From Aquibium sp. ELW1220 (GTDB taxonomy: Bacteria > Pseudomonadota > Alphaproteobacteria > Rhizobiales > Rhizobiaceae): a DNA stretch of 64,000 bases. The translations under genes and the position numbers were made by a program. This document shows, piece by piece, positions 52,802-61,852 of the stretch; position 1 is the first letter of the stretch; the number at the start of each line of letters is the position of its first letter. Under the pieces are notes generated by a model, which searched no databases, was not told where the DNA came from, and saw nothing but the letters and a program-made list of their open reading frames with translations. The stretch covers positions 186,001-250,000 of the forward strand of contig NZ_JAOAOQ010000005.1 in NCBI RefSeq assembly GCF_030398385.1. The letters run 5' to 3'.

Positions 52802-53447
52802 CGAGCCGGCCTTCCGCGAGCACCATGCGGCGGGCTTCCACCTGGTCCATCAAATGGAGGTCGTGCGTGGCGATCACCACCGCCGTCCCCGACCGGTTCA
52901 GTTCGATGAAGAGGCGCAGCAGCCGGCGTGCGAGCGTGGGATCCACGTTGCCCGTCGGCTCGTCGGCAAGCAGTATCTCCGGCTGCTCGATCAGCGCCCG
53001 CGCGATCGCCGCGCGCTGCTTCTCCCCGCCCGACAGGACTGGCGGCAGCACGTGCAGCCTGTCGCCCAGGCCCACCCACTTGAGCAGTTCGACGACGTCG
53101 CTCCGGTAGCTCGCCTCCTCGCGTCCGCGCACGCGCAGCGGAAGCGCGACGTTCTCGTAGGTCGTCATGTGGTCGAGCAGGCGAAAGTCCTGGAAAACGA
53201 TGCCGATCTTGCGCCGGATCAGCGGCAGTTCGGCGCGCAGGATCTGAGTGCGATCCTTCCCGAAGACCGTGATCAGTCCCCGCGTCGGCGCGAGCGACAG
53301 GAAGAGCAGGCGAAGCAGCGTGGTCTTTCCCGCTCCCGAGGGTCCGCAGAGAAACTGGAAGGACCCGCGCGGAATGTGGAACGAGATGTCCCGGAGAATC
53401 TCCGGTCCCATGCCGTACCTCAAGCCGACGTTCTCGAATCGAATCAC
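52788..53447 (-). CDS. ftsE: Cell division ATP-binding protein FtsE
   Basis: A 219-residue ABC ATPase: Walker A GPSGAGKTT near residue 35, Q-loop IGIVFQDFRLLDHMTTYENVALPL, signature LSGGEKQRAAIARA, Walker B ILLADEPTGNVD and H-loop VIATHDLHLM. It powers FtsX for septal peptidoglycan hydrolysis. The start is GTG at 53447 (reading MIRFENVGLRYG), the standard FtsE N-terminus; the open frame upstream is not family-like. A full CtrA consensus site lies 63 bases upstream. Confidence 0.93.
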   Translation of the reverse strand: MIRFENVGLRYGMGPEILRDISFHIPRGSFQFLCGPSGAGKTTLLRLLFLSLAPTRGLITVFGKDRTQILRAELPLIRRKIGIVFQDFRLLDHMTTYENVALPLRVRGREEASYRSDVVELLKWVGLGDRLHVLPPVLSGGEKQRAAIARALIEQPEILLADEPTGNVDPTLARRLLRLFIELNRSGTAVVIATHDLHLMDQVEARRMVLAEGRLDVHD

Positions 53448-53509
53448 TGTCTCTGCGGCCTTGATGCGTGGCGTCCGTGGCGGAACGCGGGACGTTCCTG
53501 CCGGGATGG

Positions 53510-53524
53510 TTAACGAGCGGTTAA
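53510..53524. promoter_or_regulatory. CtrA-type binding site (TTAA-N7-TTAA) between ftsE and a DUF3426-like gene
   Basis: TTAACGAGCGGTTAA is an exact match to the CtrA consensus TTAA-N7-TTAA. It sits in a short AT-richer patch (53507-53590) that also contains another TTAA pair at longer spacing, within the divergent promoter region. In high-GC DNA a chance match is uncommon. It may control ftsE and/or the divergent gene. Confidence 0.5.
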
Positions 53525-53625
53525 GAAACCGCGTGCCGAAACGGAAAGGCTGCCCGCACGGCAGCGAAACATTAACCATTTCCGCTTAACCCGTGGAAGG
53601 GTTTCCACAAGGACCGCCGGGCCCG

Positions 53626-54276
53626 ATGTTCGACGTGCGACACCTCCGCCCGATCTCGGGCGAAATCATGACGGACGGATGCGTCCGATCGTCTGCCCTG
53701 CCCTTGGCCGACGACATAGAGGACGCCGAGTTCGAGGTGCTCCATCTGTCATCGGTGATTCCCACCCGTTCGGATCGTATGGCCTCGCATGCGCGGCCCG
53801 GAGAGGGCGACCAGCCCGTCGGGATGGACATGCTGAAGAGCAGTCCCGGGCGGTCGTCGACTGCGCCGCGCGAACGCGCTGGGCCGCTCTTCTGGATCGT
53901 CGGAGCGGTGCTGGTGCTCGCCTCGTTCTGGATTTCGGGTGGCCATGCCGTCTCGGGATCGCTGCTCGCGCTCATGGCTCCCCCCGTGGGAGGGCCGATG
54001 CGGCTCGCGAACCTGACGTCGAGCTTGCAGGAGCAGAACGGCCGCCGCCTCGTCGTCATTGACGGTAGCGTCGAGAACACTGCTTCCGCTGCGAGCCTCG
54101 TGCCGACGCTCGCCATCGAAGTTACGGGTGACGCGGGCCGTGTGACCCGCTACACACTCGGTTCTGCGGGAGCGCTTGTCGAGCCGGGCGAGCATTACCG
54201 TTTCTCCAGTCGCGTCAATGCGCCCATGGGTATCGTGGCCGGAGTTTCCGTGAAGATGGCCGAGAGGAACGACTGA
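53626..54276 (+). CDS. DUF3426-like single-span membrane protein
   Basis: A 216-residue protein from the ATG at 53626; a GTG at 53593 and an ATG at 53668 are alternatives. A polar N-terminal half of ~90 residues precedes one membrane helix (LFWIVGAVLVLASFWISGG) and a C-terminal periplasmic DUF3426-like beta domain: RRLVVIDGSVENTASAASLVPTL and LVEPGEHYRFSSRVNAP. Relatives at this position next to hpt usually begin with an MJ0042 zinc ribbon (paired CxxC); none is visible here. Function unknown. Its stop overlaps the hpt start (TGATG). Confidence 0.7.
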   Translation: MFDVRHLRPISGEIMTDGCVRSSALPLADDIEDAEFEVLHLSSVIPTRSDRMASHARPGEGDQPVGMDMLKSSPGRSSTAPRERAGPLFWIVGAVLVLASFWISGGHAVSGSLLALMAPPVGGPMRLANLTSSLQEQNGRRLVVIDGSVENTASAASLVPTLAIEVTGDAGRVTRYTLGSAGALVEPGEHYRFSSRVNAPMGIVAGVSVKMAERND

Positions 54277-54818
54277 TGCCTGTTGTGCGCGGCAAGGAGA
54301 TCGAGGTTCTGTTCAGCGCGTCCGCGATCGCGCGGCGCAACCTCGAACTCGCCAAGGAGATCGCCTCGCGAGACTATCATGACCTCCTCGTGATCTCGAT
54401 CCTGAAGGGCTCGTTCATTTTCGCAGCCGATCTGATCCGCGCCATGCACGACGCCGGCGCATCTCCGGAGGTGGAGTTCATCTTCATTTCGAGCTACGGC
54501 ACCGGCACGACGAGCGGCGAGGTCCGCGTCCTGCGTGACATCGACAACGACGTCCGCGACCGCGACATTCTCCTCATCGACGACATTCTCGAATCGGGCA
54601 AGACGCTGAAGTTCACCCGCGAACTTATGATCGGCCGGGGCGCGCGCAGCGTCTCCATCGCGGTCCTGCTGGACAAGCACAGCAAGCGTCAGACGGAGCT
54701 CACCGCAGACTATGTCGGCTTCGACTGCCCGGACTACTTCGTGGTGGGTTATGGGATGGATGTGGCTCACGCCTTCCGCGAACTGCCGTTCGTGGGCGTC
54801 GTGAAGGGCGACGCCTGA
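54276..54818 (+). CDS. hpt: Hypoxanthine phosphoribosyltransferase
   Basis: A 180-residue type I phosphoribosyltransferase with the PRPP-binding motif DILLIDDILESGKTL near residue 90 and the base-binding region SILKGSFIFAADLIRAM. It salvages hypoxanthine (and often guanine) to IMP/GMP. The ATG shares one base with the preceding stop. cpdR follows after 69 bases. Confidence 0.94.
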   Translation: MPVVRGKEIEVLFSASAIARRNLELAKEIASRDYHDLLVISILKGSFIFAADLIRAMHDAGASPEVEFIFISSYGTGTTSGEVRVLRDIDNDVRDRDILLIDDILESGKTLKFTRELMIGRGARSVSIAVLLDKHSKRQTELTADYVGFDCPDYFVVGYGMDVAHAFRELPFVGVVKGDA

Positions 54819-54887
54819 CCTCCGACCGATCTCCCGGATCGCGCGGCGCGGCGAGCATATGCAACCCGAAAGCGGGATTACGTGGGG

Positions 54888-55250
54888 ATGAGCAAGATCC
54901 TGATCGTCGAGGACGACGAACCCGTTCGCACCCTTGCGGCTCGCGCGCTCGAGCGCGACGGGCACGTGGTCGAGACAGCCGAGGACGGTGAAGTGGGCCT
55001 CGACCGCATCCGCGCCTGCAATGGCGGCTACGATCTGATCGTATCCGACATTCGCATGCCGGCCATGGATGGCATCGAGATGGCGAAGGCTGCGGCCGCG
55101 CTGTTTCCCGGCCTGCGGATCATGCTGATCACGGGCTATGCCGACATGCGCGAGCAGGCCGAGGAACTCAGGAGCATCATCCTTGAGGTCCTGCCGAAAC
55201 CATTCACCCTCGACCAGTTCCGCGCCAAGGTGCGCCAGCATGCGGCCTGA
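54888..55250 (+). CDS. cpdR: CpdR single-domain response regulator
   Basis: A 120-residue receiver domain with no output domain. The acidic pair is in ILIVEDDEP, the phospho-acceptor is D54 in LIVSDIRMPAMDG, the threonine switch in MLITGYADM, and the lysine in LPKPF. In Caulobacter and rhizobia unphosphorylated CpdR recruits ClpXP to degrade cell-cycle proteins, indirectly limiting CtrA. GGGG precedes the ATG; the codon GTG two earlier is an alternative. The hpt-cpdR order is typical of Rhizobiales. Confidence 0.9.
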   Translation: MSKILIVEDDEPVRTLAARALERDGHVVETAEDGEVGLDRIRACNGGYDLIVSDIRMPAMDGIEMAKAAAALFPGLRIMLITGYADMREQAEELRSIILEVLPKPFTLDQFRAKVRQHAA

Positions 55251-55359
55251 ATGGCTGGCCCAATACCCGCAGGGTGCGGCGCTTGCCGACACAGGCTATT
55301 CGTCCTAGACCGTTGCGCCGTCGGGACCAGGCGGATCCGACCCGGTCAGGAGGGTGGAC

Positions 55360-56664
55360 ATGACGAAGACCGACATCGCCAAGCGGGTCCACGATCATAC
55401 CTGGAAGCTCGATCCGATCATCCGGAGCCTGCTCGACACCGACTTCTACAAGCTCCTGATGCTGCAGATGATCTGGGGGCTCTACCCGGACGTCGACGCA
55501 ACCTTTTCCCTCATTAACCGCTCCACGTCGGTCCGGCTTGCCGACGAGATCAGCGAGGGCGAACTGCGCGAGCAGCTCGACCATGCGCGCACCCTCAAGA
55601 TGTCGAAAAAGGAGATGATCTGGCTCGCCGGCAACACCTTCTACGGCAGCAGGCAGATCTTCCAGCCTGACTTCCTCGCCTGGCTCGCCGATTTCCAGTT
55701 GCCCGAATACGAGCTCAGCCGCCATGACGGCCAGTACGAGCTGCGCTTCCATGGTCGCTGGAAGGAAACGAGCATGTGGGAGATTCCAGCGCTCGCCATC
55801 ATCAACGAGTTGCGGTCGCGCTCGGCGATGAAGTCGCTCGGACCCTTCACTCTCGACGTTCTCTATGCCCGCGCCAAGGCACGGATGTGGTCGAAGGTGG
55901 AGCGCCTGCGCAAGCTGCCTGACCTGCGGATCTCGGACTTCGGTACCCGCCGCCGCCACTCCTTCCTGTGGCAGCGCTGGTGCGTGGAGGCGCTGAAGGA
56001 AGGCATCGGCAACGCGCTGACGGGTACCAGCAATGTCAAGCTGGCCATGGACACGGACCTGGAGGCACTGGGCACGAACGCCCACGAACTGCCTATGGTG
56101 CTCGCCGCGCTGGCCAGGGATGAGGAAGCCCTGATCGCGGCTCCCTACAAGGTGCTGCAGGACTGGAATCGCTATTATGGAGGCAACCTGCTCATCGTCC
56201 TGCCGGACACGTTCGGCACAACCTCCTTCCTGCGCGGCGCACCTGACTGGGTCGCCGACTGGACCGGCTTCCGCCCCGACAGTGCGCCGCCCATCGAAGG
56301 GGGCGAAAAGATCATCGACTGGTGGAAGGAACGGGGTCGAGACCCGAAGGAGAAACTTCTCATCTTCTCCGACGGGCTCGACGTCGATTCGATCGAGCAG
56401 GCGTATCATCACTTCCACGGCCGGGTGCGGATGACCTTTGGCTGGGGGACGAACCTGACCAACGATTTCGAGGGATGCTCCCCGATCGAGCGCGACGGCC
56501 TGAAGCCGATCTCGATCGTCTGCAAGGTCAGCGACGCCAATGGCCGACCTGCCGTCAAGCTCTCCGACAATCCGGAAAAGGCGACGGGAGATCCGCGTGA
56601 GATCGCCCGCTGCATCGGCATCTTCGGCAGTCAGGACAGGGTTTCTAAACCTCTGCGGGTGTAG
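55360..56664 (+). CDS. pncB: Nicotinate phosphoribosyltransferase
   Basis: A 434-residue type II phosphoribosyltransferase family enzyme (PncB). [20 protein letters not shown] opens the conserved core, [14 protein letters not shown] follows in the middle, and [36 protein letters not shown], described in pieces, covers the PRPP site. It converts nicotinate to its mononucleotide in NAD salvage. The ATG at 55360 is supported by AGGAGG six bases upstream. Confidence 0.96.
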   Translation: MTKTDIAKRVHDHTWKLDPIIRSLLDTDFYKLLMLQMIWGLYPDVDATFSLINRSTSVRLADEISEGELREQLDHARTLKMSKKEMIWLAGNTFYGSRQIFQPDFLAWLADFQLPEYELSRHDGQYELRFHGRWKETSMWEIPALAIINELRSRSAMKSLGPFTLDVLYARAKARMWSKVERLRKLPDLRISDFGTRRRHSFLWQRWCVEALKEGIGNALTGTSNVKLAMDTDLEALGTNAHELPMVLAALARDEEALIAAPYKVLQDWNRYYGGNLLIVLPDTFGTTSFLRGAPDWVADWTGFRPDSAPPIEGGEKIIDWWKERGRDPKEKLLIFSDGLDVDSIEQAYHHFHGRVRMTFGWGTNLTNDFEGCSPIERDGLKPISIVCKVSDANGRPAVKLSDNPEKATGDPREIARCIGIFGSQDRVSKPLRV

Positions 56665-56691
56665 GGCCGGATGCTTCGCTCCTATTGGAAT

Positions 56692-56706
56692 TTAACGGAC
56701 AATTAG
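56692..56706. promoter_or_regulatory. Near-match to a CtrA site upstream of a GGDEF gene
   Basis: TTAA-N7-TTAG, one base off the CtrA consensus, lies in the AT-rich patch 150 bases upstream of the GGDEF gene at 56858. Confidence 0.25.
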
Positions 56707-56857
56707 TGCCGCCGAGCTAACGTGAACGGAAGCTGCGGGACGGTGCCTTGGTCGGTGCGCCCTGTGGTTGAAGGGGCGGGAGTGGGGTTGGACCGCGGCG
56801 GCATCGCCGGCGGTCCCGCGCACCCGCGTGGGATGTGGGAGCGGGTTGGAAAAAGAG

Positions 56858-57964
56858 ATGGTGGTTTCTACAGCTCCCGCGGCGGCGTCTGCGCCAACGT
56901 CGAAGAACGCGAACACGAACGCGTCAGACATTGCAACGAAGATCGCACTTGCCATGCGCGCCATGGGCGTCATGGGGACGCCACGAAACTACGAAATCTA
57001 CTACGAGGTCTTCGCGGGGTCCAACCAGGAACTCAACGCCGAACTGGGAGCGTTGGGAAGCAGGCCGCGCCAGGAGGACTTGGATCGTCTGAGCATCAAG
57101 TATTTCATCCAGACCAGCAACCAGCTCTTCGTTGACAACGTCCGCGACCAGATCGCCAACAAGGTCGAGGAAGTGATGATCCTCTTCGAGCGCGAGCGGA
57201 TCCAGCTCGAACGTTACGGGTCGATCCTCAGCCAGAGCTCGGACGGGCTCAAGAAGCGCGAGATCGTCACCCAGGAGATCCTGCAGCGGATCTCCGGCAT
57301 CATGGCGTCCGCCACCGATTCCAAGATCGAGCAGGGCAAGCAGCTCGTCACCCACATGATCGACAAGTCGGCGGAACTCGAGGAGGTCAAGTCCAAGCTC
57401 GAGGAGTACAAGAAACTCGCCGACACCGACCCGATGACGCAGCTCTGCAACCGCCGCGCCTTCGACCGATCCATCGCCCATCTGTACGACGATCCGAAGA
57501 AGGTCATGTACGGTGCACTGGTCCTGGCCGATATCGATCGCTTCAAGCAGATCAACGATCGCTACGGCCATCCGGTGGGCGACAAGATCATCCAGCACGT
57601 CGCGAGCATCATCCGCACGACGGCGTCGGCGGACATGGTTGTCGCGCGAACCGGTGGCGAGCAGTTCGCCGTGATCATCCATGGCATGAAGGAAGCAGCG
57701 GTAACCGAACTGGCCGAGACGATCCGCAAGGCCGTCGAGCGGCTCGTGCCGATCAACGGCCACGTCGGCTCACAGGGCGGTGCCGTGACCGTATCGATAG
57801 GCGCATGTATGGCGGCACTCGCCGACAGTGCGGACGATCTCTACACCAAGGCAGACCGCGCGCTCTACATGTCCAAGGCCAACGGGCGAAACCAGTCGAC
57901 CCAGTTCTCTGCGCTGCCGGACCTCAAGAGCTCCAAGAACTGGCTTCTCTACAAGGGCGAATGA
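56858..57964 (+). CDS. GGDEF-domain protein with non-canonical GGEQF site
   Basis: A 368-residue soluble protein. The N-terminal ~190 residues are helical, with coiled-coil-like runs (AELEEVKSKLEEYKKL). The GGDEF domain (about 190-350) has D225 in LADIDRFKQIN and the signature region RTGGEQF at 264-270, where the canonical fourth residue glutamate is glutamine. No RxxD inhibitory site is present five residues before it. Catalysis may therefore be reduced or lost, and the domain may act as a GTP or c-di-GMP sensor. ATG at 56858 follows GGAAAAAGAG. A second GGDEF gene follows. Confidence 0.88.
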   Translation: MVVSTAPAAASAPTSKNANTNASDIATKIALAMRAMGVMGTPRNYEIYYEVFAGSNQELNAELGALGSRPRQEDLDRLSIKYFIQTSNQLFVDNVRDQIANKVEEVMILFERERIQLERYGSILSQSSDGLKKREIVTQEILQRISGIMASATDSKIEQGKQLVTHMIDKSAELEEVKSKLEEYKKLADTDPMTQLCNRRAFDRSIAHLYDDPKKVMYGALVLADIDRFKQINDRYGHPVGDKIIQHVASIIRTTASADMVVARTGGEQFAVIIHGMKEAAVTELAETIRKAVERLVPINGHVGSQGGAVTVSIGACMAALADSADDLYTKADRALYMSKANGRNQSTQFSALPDLKSSKNWLLYKGE

Positions 57965-58120
57965 CGCCGCGCGCGGGCGCGTCTCGCATGCCACCGGCCG
58001 GATCCGCGCCTGCGTGAAGCTTTGGTTAACGCAGGCGCTGGAAGTCGCTCCATTTCCCTAACCGCCATTTCATGGATTGTCGCGTATCCTTCGGCTCTTC
58101 CTGGTGCAGGGGTTCCGACG

Positions 58121-58927
58121 ATGCTCAACACCTTCCGTCTCGCGATCGAACCGCGCGTATCGCATCTCGCCGCCTGGAAGCCGTTCCAATGGACGGTGGC
58201 GGGAACGTTCTGGTGCGTGTTCGTTTCCTGGGGCTATCAGAACCTCGTCGTATCCGGCCTGGGTGGCATGTGGCTCCGTCCGGGCCTCGTGACCGGCATC
58301 ATGATGGCCATCGTCCTGGCCGGTCCGATCCTCGCCTTTCTCGCGTTCAAACTTCGCGAACTGGCAATCGCCAACAAACATCTGGGCGTGGTGGCGTCCA
58401 CCGACAGCCTGACGGCCTGCCTCAATCGCGGCTCTTTCCATGAAAAGATCGACGAGCAACTGGGGGAAGCCACACGCGCCTCGCGGCATCTCAAGGGCGC
58501 GCTGCTGATCATCGATGCCGATCACTTCAAGGCGATCAACGACACCTATGGCCATGATGAAGGCGACGAGGCGCTTCGCATCATCGCCGCACAGATACGC
58601 GGCCAGGTCCGAAAAGGCGATCTTGTCGGGCGTCTTGGCGGCGAGGAGTTCGGAGTCTTCCTGCCGGGTGCCAGCCAGGAGAACGCGCTGGCAGTCGCCG
58701 AGCGGGTACGCCGGGCGATCGCCGACATGAGCTTTCGCCCGCGCGGCGTGCGCCATCAGCTCTCCGTCAGCGTGGGCGGCGTGAGCTTCGAGGACCAGCT
58801 CGGCTTCGTTGAACTCTACCGGATCGCCGACCGGCGTCTTTATCAGGCGAAGAACGGCGGCCGCAACCGCATCGAGCTGACCCACATTCAGGCCTACAGC
58901 TCCTCGGACGCGGCTCCGTTGCATTGA
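58121..58927 (+). CDS. Membrane diguanylate cyclase
   Basis: A 268-residue protein with two N-terminal membrane helices (about 22-45 and 55-78) and a GGDEF domain from ~90. The metal aspartate lies in IIDADHFKAIND and the signature is canonical RLGGEEF (G173-F177). RKGD at 164-167 ends exactly five residues before it, forming the allosteric I-site. It should make c-di-GMP and be feedback-inhibited. AGGGG precedes the ATG. It is 156 bases after the GGEQF protein gene. Confidence 0.92.
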   Translation: MLNTFRLAIEPRVSHLAAWKPFQWTVAGTFWCVFVSWGYQNLVVSGLGGMWLRPGLVTGIMMAIVLAGPILAFLAFKLRELAIANKHLGVVASTDSLTACLNRGSFHEKIDEQLGEATRASRHLKGALLIIDADHFKAINDTYGHDEGDEALRIIAAQIRGQVRKGDLVGRLGGEEFGVFLPGASQENALAVAERVRRAIADMSFRPRGVRHQLSVSVGGVSFEDQLGFVELYRIADRRLYQAKNGGRNRIELTHIQAYSSSDAAPLH

Positions 58928-58948
58928 GGCCGGTACAGGCGCGCCTGA

Positions 58949-59824
58949 TCAGCGTGTCGGGACGGGATGCTCTCCGCGGTAGTCGTAGAAGCCGCGTCCT
59001 GCCTTGCGACCGAGCCAGCCGGCCTCAACATATTTCACCAGAAGAGGGCAGGGCCGGTATTTCGAGTCCGACAGCCCATCATGCAGAACCTGCATGATCG
59101 ACAGGCAGGTGTCGAGCCCGATGAAGTCGGCCAGTTGCAGCGGCCCCATCGGATGATTCGCGCCGAGCCTCATGGCCGTGTCGATCGCCTCGACCGAGCC
59201 GACACCCTCGTAGAGCGTGTAGATCGCTTCGTTGATCATCGGCAAAAGGATGCGATTGACGATGAAGGCCGGGAAATCTTCGGCCACGGTCACCGTCTTG
59301 TCGAGGCTCGTGACGAAGGCCTTCGCCATCTCGAAGGTGGTGTCCTCGGTGGCAATCCCGCGCACCAGCTCGACGAGCTTCATCAGCGGCACCGGATTCA
59401 TGAAGTGGATGCCGATGAAGCGTTCGGGCCGGTCTGTCTGGGCGGCCATCCGCGTGATCGAGATTGACGACGTATTGGTCGCCAGCAGGGCTTCTGGATT
59501 GAGGACCGGGCAGAGCTGGGCAAAAATCTTGCGCTTGATCGTCTCGTCTTCGGTCGCGGCCTCGACGACGAGATCGGCTGCGGCCAGGTCCTCGATCCTT
59601 TCGGCAACTGTGATGCGGCCGATGACGGCCGCGCGCTCGGCATCGGGCAGCTTGCCCGAGGCCGTCTGCCGCGCCAGGTTGCCGTTGATCGTGGCAATGC
59701 CCTTCTCGATCCTGTCGCGCGAGATGTCGTGCAGCAGAACCTGGTAGCCGGCGAGCGCGGCGACATGGGCGATGCCGCTGCCCATCTGTCCTGCTCCGAT
59801 GATGCCGACCGATTGAATTGCCAT
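58949..59824 (-). CDS. 3-Hydroxybutyryl-CoA dehydrogenase
   Basis: A 291-residue 3-hydroxyacyl-CoA dehydrogenase. The NAD-binding GAGQMGSGIAH is near residue 10, NTSSISITRMA and GIHFMNPVPLMKLVELV carry the catalytic Ser and His (H in IHFMNP), and VNRILLPMINEAI lies at the dimer interface. It interconverts acetoacetyl-CoA and 3-hydroxybutyryl-CoA in fatty-acid or PHB metabolism. It follows etfA on the same strand, as in many alphaproteobacteria, so the three genes etfB-etfA-hbd likely form one operon. Confidence 0.94.
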   Translation of the reverse strand: MAIQSVGIIGAGQMGSGIAHVAALAGYQVLLHDISRDRIEKGIATINGNLARQTASGKLPDAERAAVIGRITVAERIEDLAAADLVVEAATEDETIKRKIFAQLCPVLNPEALLATNTSSISITRMAAQTDRPERFIGIHFMNPVPLMKLVELVRGIATEDTTFEMAKAFVTSLDKTVTVAEDFPAFIVNRILLPMINEAIYTLYEGVGSVEAIDTAMRLGANHPMGPLQLADFIGLDTCLSIMQVLHDGLSDSKYRPCPLLVKYVEAGWLGRKAGRGFYDYRGEHPVPTR

Positions 59825-59935
59825 GTCAGATCCCACGGATGACTGTGCCGATGCTGCGCTGTCGTCCAGACGCGACGAACGCCGCAACGGTCTCCCATTG
59901 CGGCGTCCACGATCTTATGCGCTGACGAAGCGGCT

Positions 59936-60865
59936 TCAAAGCGCCTTTTCGAGCTCCGGCAGGATGGTGAAGAGGTCGCCGACGAGGCCGTAGTCGGCCA
60001 CCTGGAAGATCGGCGCCTCCTCGTCCTTGTTGATGGCGACGATGATCTTCGAGTCCTTCATGCCGGCGAGGTGCTGGATAGCGCCCGAGATGCCGACCGC
60101 GATATAGAGTTCAGGCGCCACGACCTTGCCTGTCTGGCCGACCTGCCAGTCGTTCGGCGCATAGCCGGCATCGACCGCTGCGCGCGAGGCTCCGATCGCC
60201 GCACCCAGCTTGTCGGCCACGGGCGTGATGACCTCCTGGAACTTCTCCGACGAGCCGAGCGCACGGCCGCCGGAGATGATGATCCGGGCAGAGGTCAGTT
60301 CCGGGCGGTCGTTGGCGGCAATGCGGTTCTCCACGAAAGTGGACAGACCAGGATTGGCCGCAGCATCGACGCTTTCGATCGGGGCCGAACCGCCCTCGCC
60401 CGCGACCTGGAAGGTCGCGGTGCGCACGGTGATGACTTTCGTGGCATCGGTCGCCTGAACGGTCTGGATCGCGTTGCCGGCATAGATCGGACGCTTGAAC
60501 GTATCCGCCGAAACGACCTCGATCACGTCCGAAACCTGCATCACGTCGAGGAGGGCGGCGACGCGCGGCATGACGTTCTTGCCCATCGTGGTGGCGGGCG
60601 CGAGGATGGTGTCGTAGCCGGCGGCGATGCCGACGATGAGGGCGGCGAGCGGCTCGGCGAGGCGCTCCGCCAGGTCGTCGGACTGTGCAAGCAGTACCTT
60701 GGTAACGCCCTGCAGCTTCGCTGCGCCGTCGGCGGCGCCCTGCGCGCCCTTGCCGGCAACGAGGACATGCACGTCCGAGCCGATCTTGAGGGCTGCCGAG
60801 AGCGCCTTGGCAGTCTGGTCGGAAACGGTCGCGTTGTCGTGTTCGGCGACGAGAAGAATGGTCAT
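59936..60865 (-). CDS. etfA: Electron transfer flavoprotein subunit alpha
   Basis: A 309-residue FAD-binding subunit. The C-terminal half has the FAD motif region [16 protein letters not shown], then [32 protein letters not shown] and [21 protein letters not shown], described in pieces. With EtfB it carries electrons from acyl-CoA dehydrogenases to ETF-ubiquinone oxidoreductase. It starts 27 bases after etfB. Confidence 0.95.
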   Translation of the reverse strand: MTILLVAEHDNATVSDQTAKALSAALKIGSDVHVLVAGKGAQGAADGAAKLQGVTKVLLAQSDDLAERLAEPLAALIVGIAAGYDTILAPATTMGKNVMPRVAALLDVMQVSDVIEVVSADTFKRPIYAGNAIQTVQATDATKVITVRTATFQVAGEGGSAPIESVDAAANPGLSTFVENRIAANDRPELTSARIIISGGRALGSSEKFQEVITPVADKLGAAIGASRAAVDAGYAPNDWQVGQTGKVVAPELYIAVGISGAIQHLAGMKDSKIIVAINKDEEAPIFQVADYGLVGDLFTILPELEKAL

Positions 60866-60892
60866 GGTTCTATTCCTTTCCTGACGTCGCGA

Positions 60893-61642
60893 TCAAAGCA
60901 CGCCGGCTTCGTTCTTGAGCTTCTGGACGAGTTCCTCGACCGTCTTGACCTTGACGCCCGCCTTGCGGCCGCCCGGCTCCTCGGTCTTCAGAACCTTGAG
61001 CCGAGGCTTGACCTCAACGCCGTAGTCGGCCGGGCTCTTCTCGTCGAGCGGCTTCTTCTTGGCCTTCATGATGTTGGGCAGCGAGGCATAGCGCGGCTGG
61101 TTGAGGCGCAGGTCCGTCGTCACGATGGTCGGCATCTTCAGGTCGAGGACCTGAAGGCCGCCGTCGATCTCGCGCGTGATCCGCGCCGTGCCGCCGTCGA
61201 TCTCGAGCTTGGAGGCGAAGGTACCCTGGCTCCAGCCGAGTAGCGCCGACAGCATCTGGCCGGTCTGGTTGGCGTCGTCGTCGATCGCCTGCTTGCCGAG
61301 GATCACGAGCTCGGGACCTTCGGCCTCGACCACGCCCTTCAGCAGCTTGGCCACCGTCAGCGGCTCGACGATCTCGTCTACCTTGATCAGGATGCCGCGG
61401 TCAGCGCCCATGGCCAGTGCAGTGCGGATCGTCTCCTGTGCCTGCTGCGGACCGACGGATACCGCGATGATTTCCGTCGCCTTGCCCGCTTCCTTGAGCC
61501 GGATCGCTTCCTCGACGGCGATTTCGTCGAACGGATTCATCGACATCTTGACGTTGGCGAGTTCGACGCCCGAGCCATCCGACTTGACGCGGATCTTCAC
61601 GTTGTAGTCGACCACCCGCTTCACAGGGACGAGAACTTTCAT
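60893..61642 (-). CDS. etfB: Electron transfer flavoprotein subunit beta
   Basis: A 249-residue AMP-binding subunit beginning [32 protein letters not shown] and the closing [25 protein letters not shown] are EtfB hallmarks; the [10 protein letters not shown] loop contacts dehydrogenase partners. It is the first gene of the etfB-etfA-hydroxybutyryl-CoA dehydrogenase string, with a 210-base gap upstream that should hold the promoter. Confidence 0.95.
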   Translation of the reverse strand: MKVLVPVKRVVDYNVKIRVKSDGSGVELANVKMSMNPFDEIAVEEAIRLKEAGKATEIIAVSVGPQQAQETIRTALAMGADRGILIKVDEIVEPLTVAKLLKGVVEAEGPELVILGKQAIDDDANQTGQMLSALLGWSQGTFASKLEIDGGTARITREIDGGLQVLDLKMPTIVTTDLRLNQPRYASLPNIMKAKKKPLDEKSPADYGVEVKPRLKVLKTEEPGGRKAGVKVKTVEELVQKLKNEAGVL

Positions 61643-61852
61643 GGGCGCGGAACCTCTCCTTGGACACGAATTGCGCGGCGTTTAACATCTGCTCGGCGGT
61701 CGCCGCTAGTCCCAAGCCGACATCCGGCTTCGAAAAACGGCCTTGCACGAGCCTTTCCGGCGCGCGCGGACCCTATGAACGATTGACGTTTACGTCAACA
61801 GCTGGGGCATCCGCAGCGCGTTCCGATGACGTCGTGACGCAGGCAGACCCGC

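Noticed and set aside
54862-54873. CCCG-AAAG-CGGG hairpin between hpt and cpdR
   Set aside because: Only four base pairs and no T-run; too weak for a terminator and overlapping the leader of cpdR.
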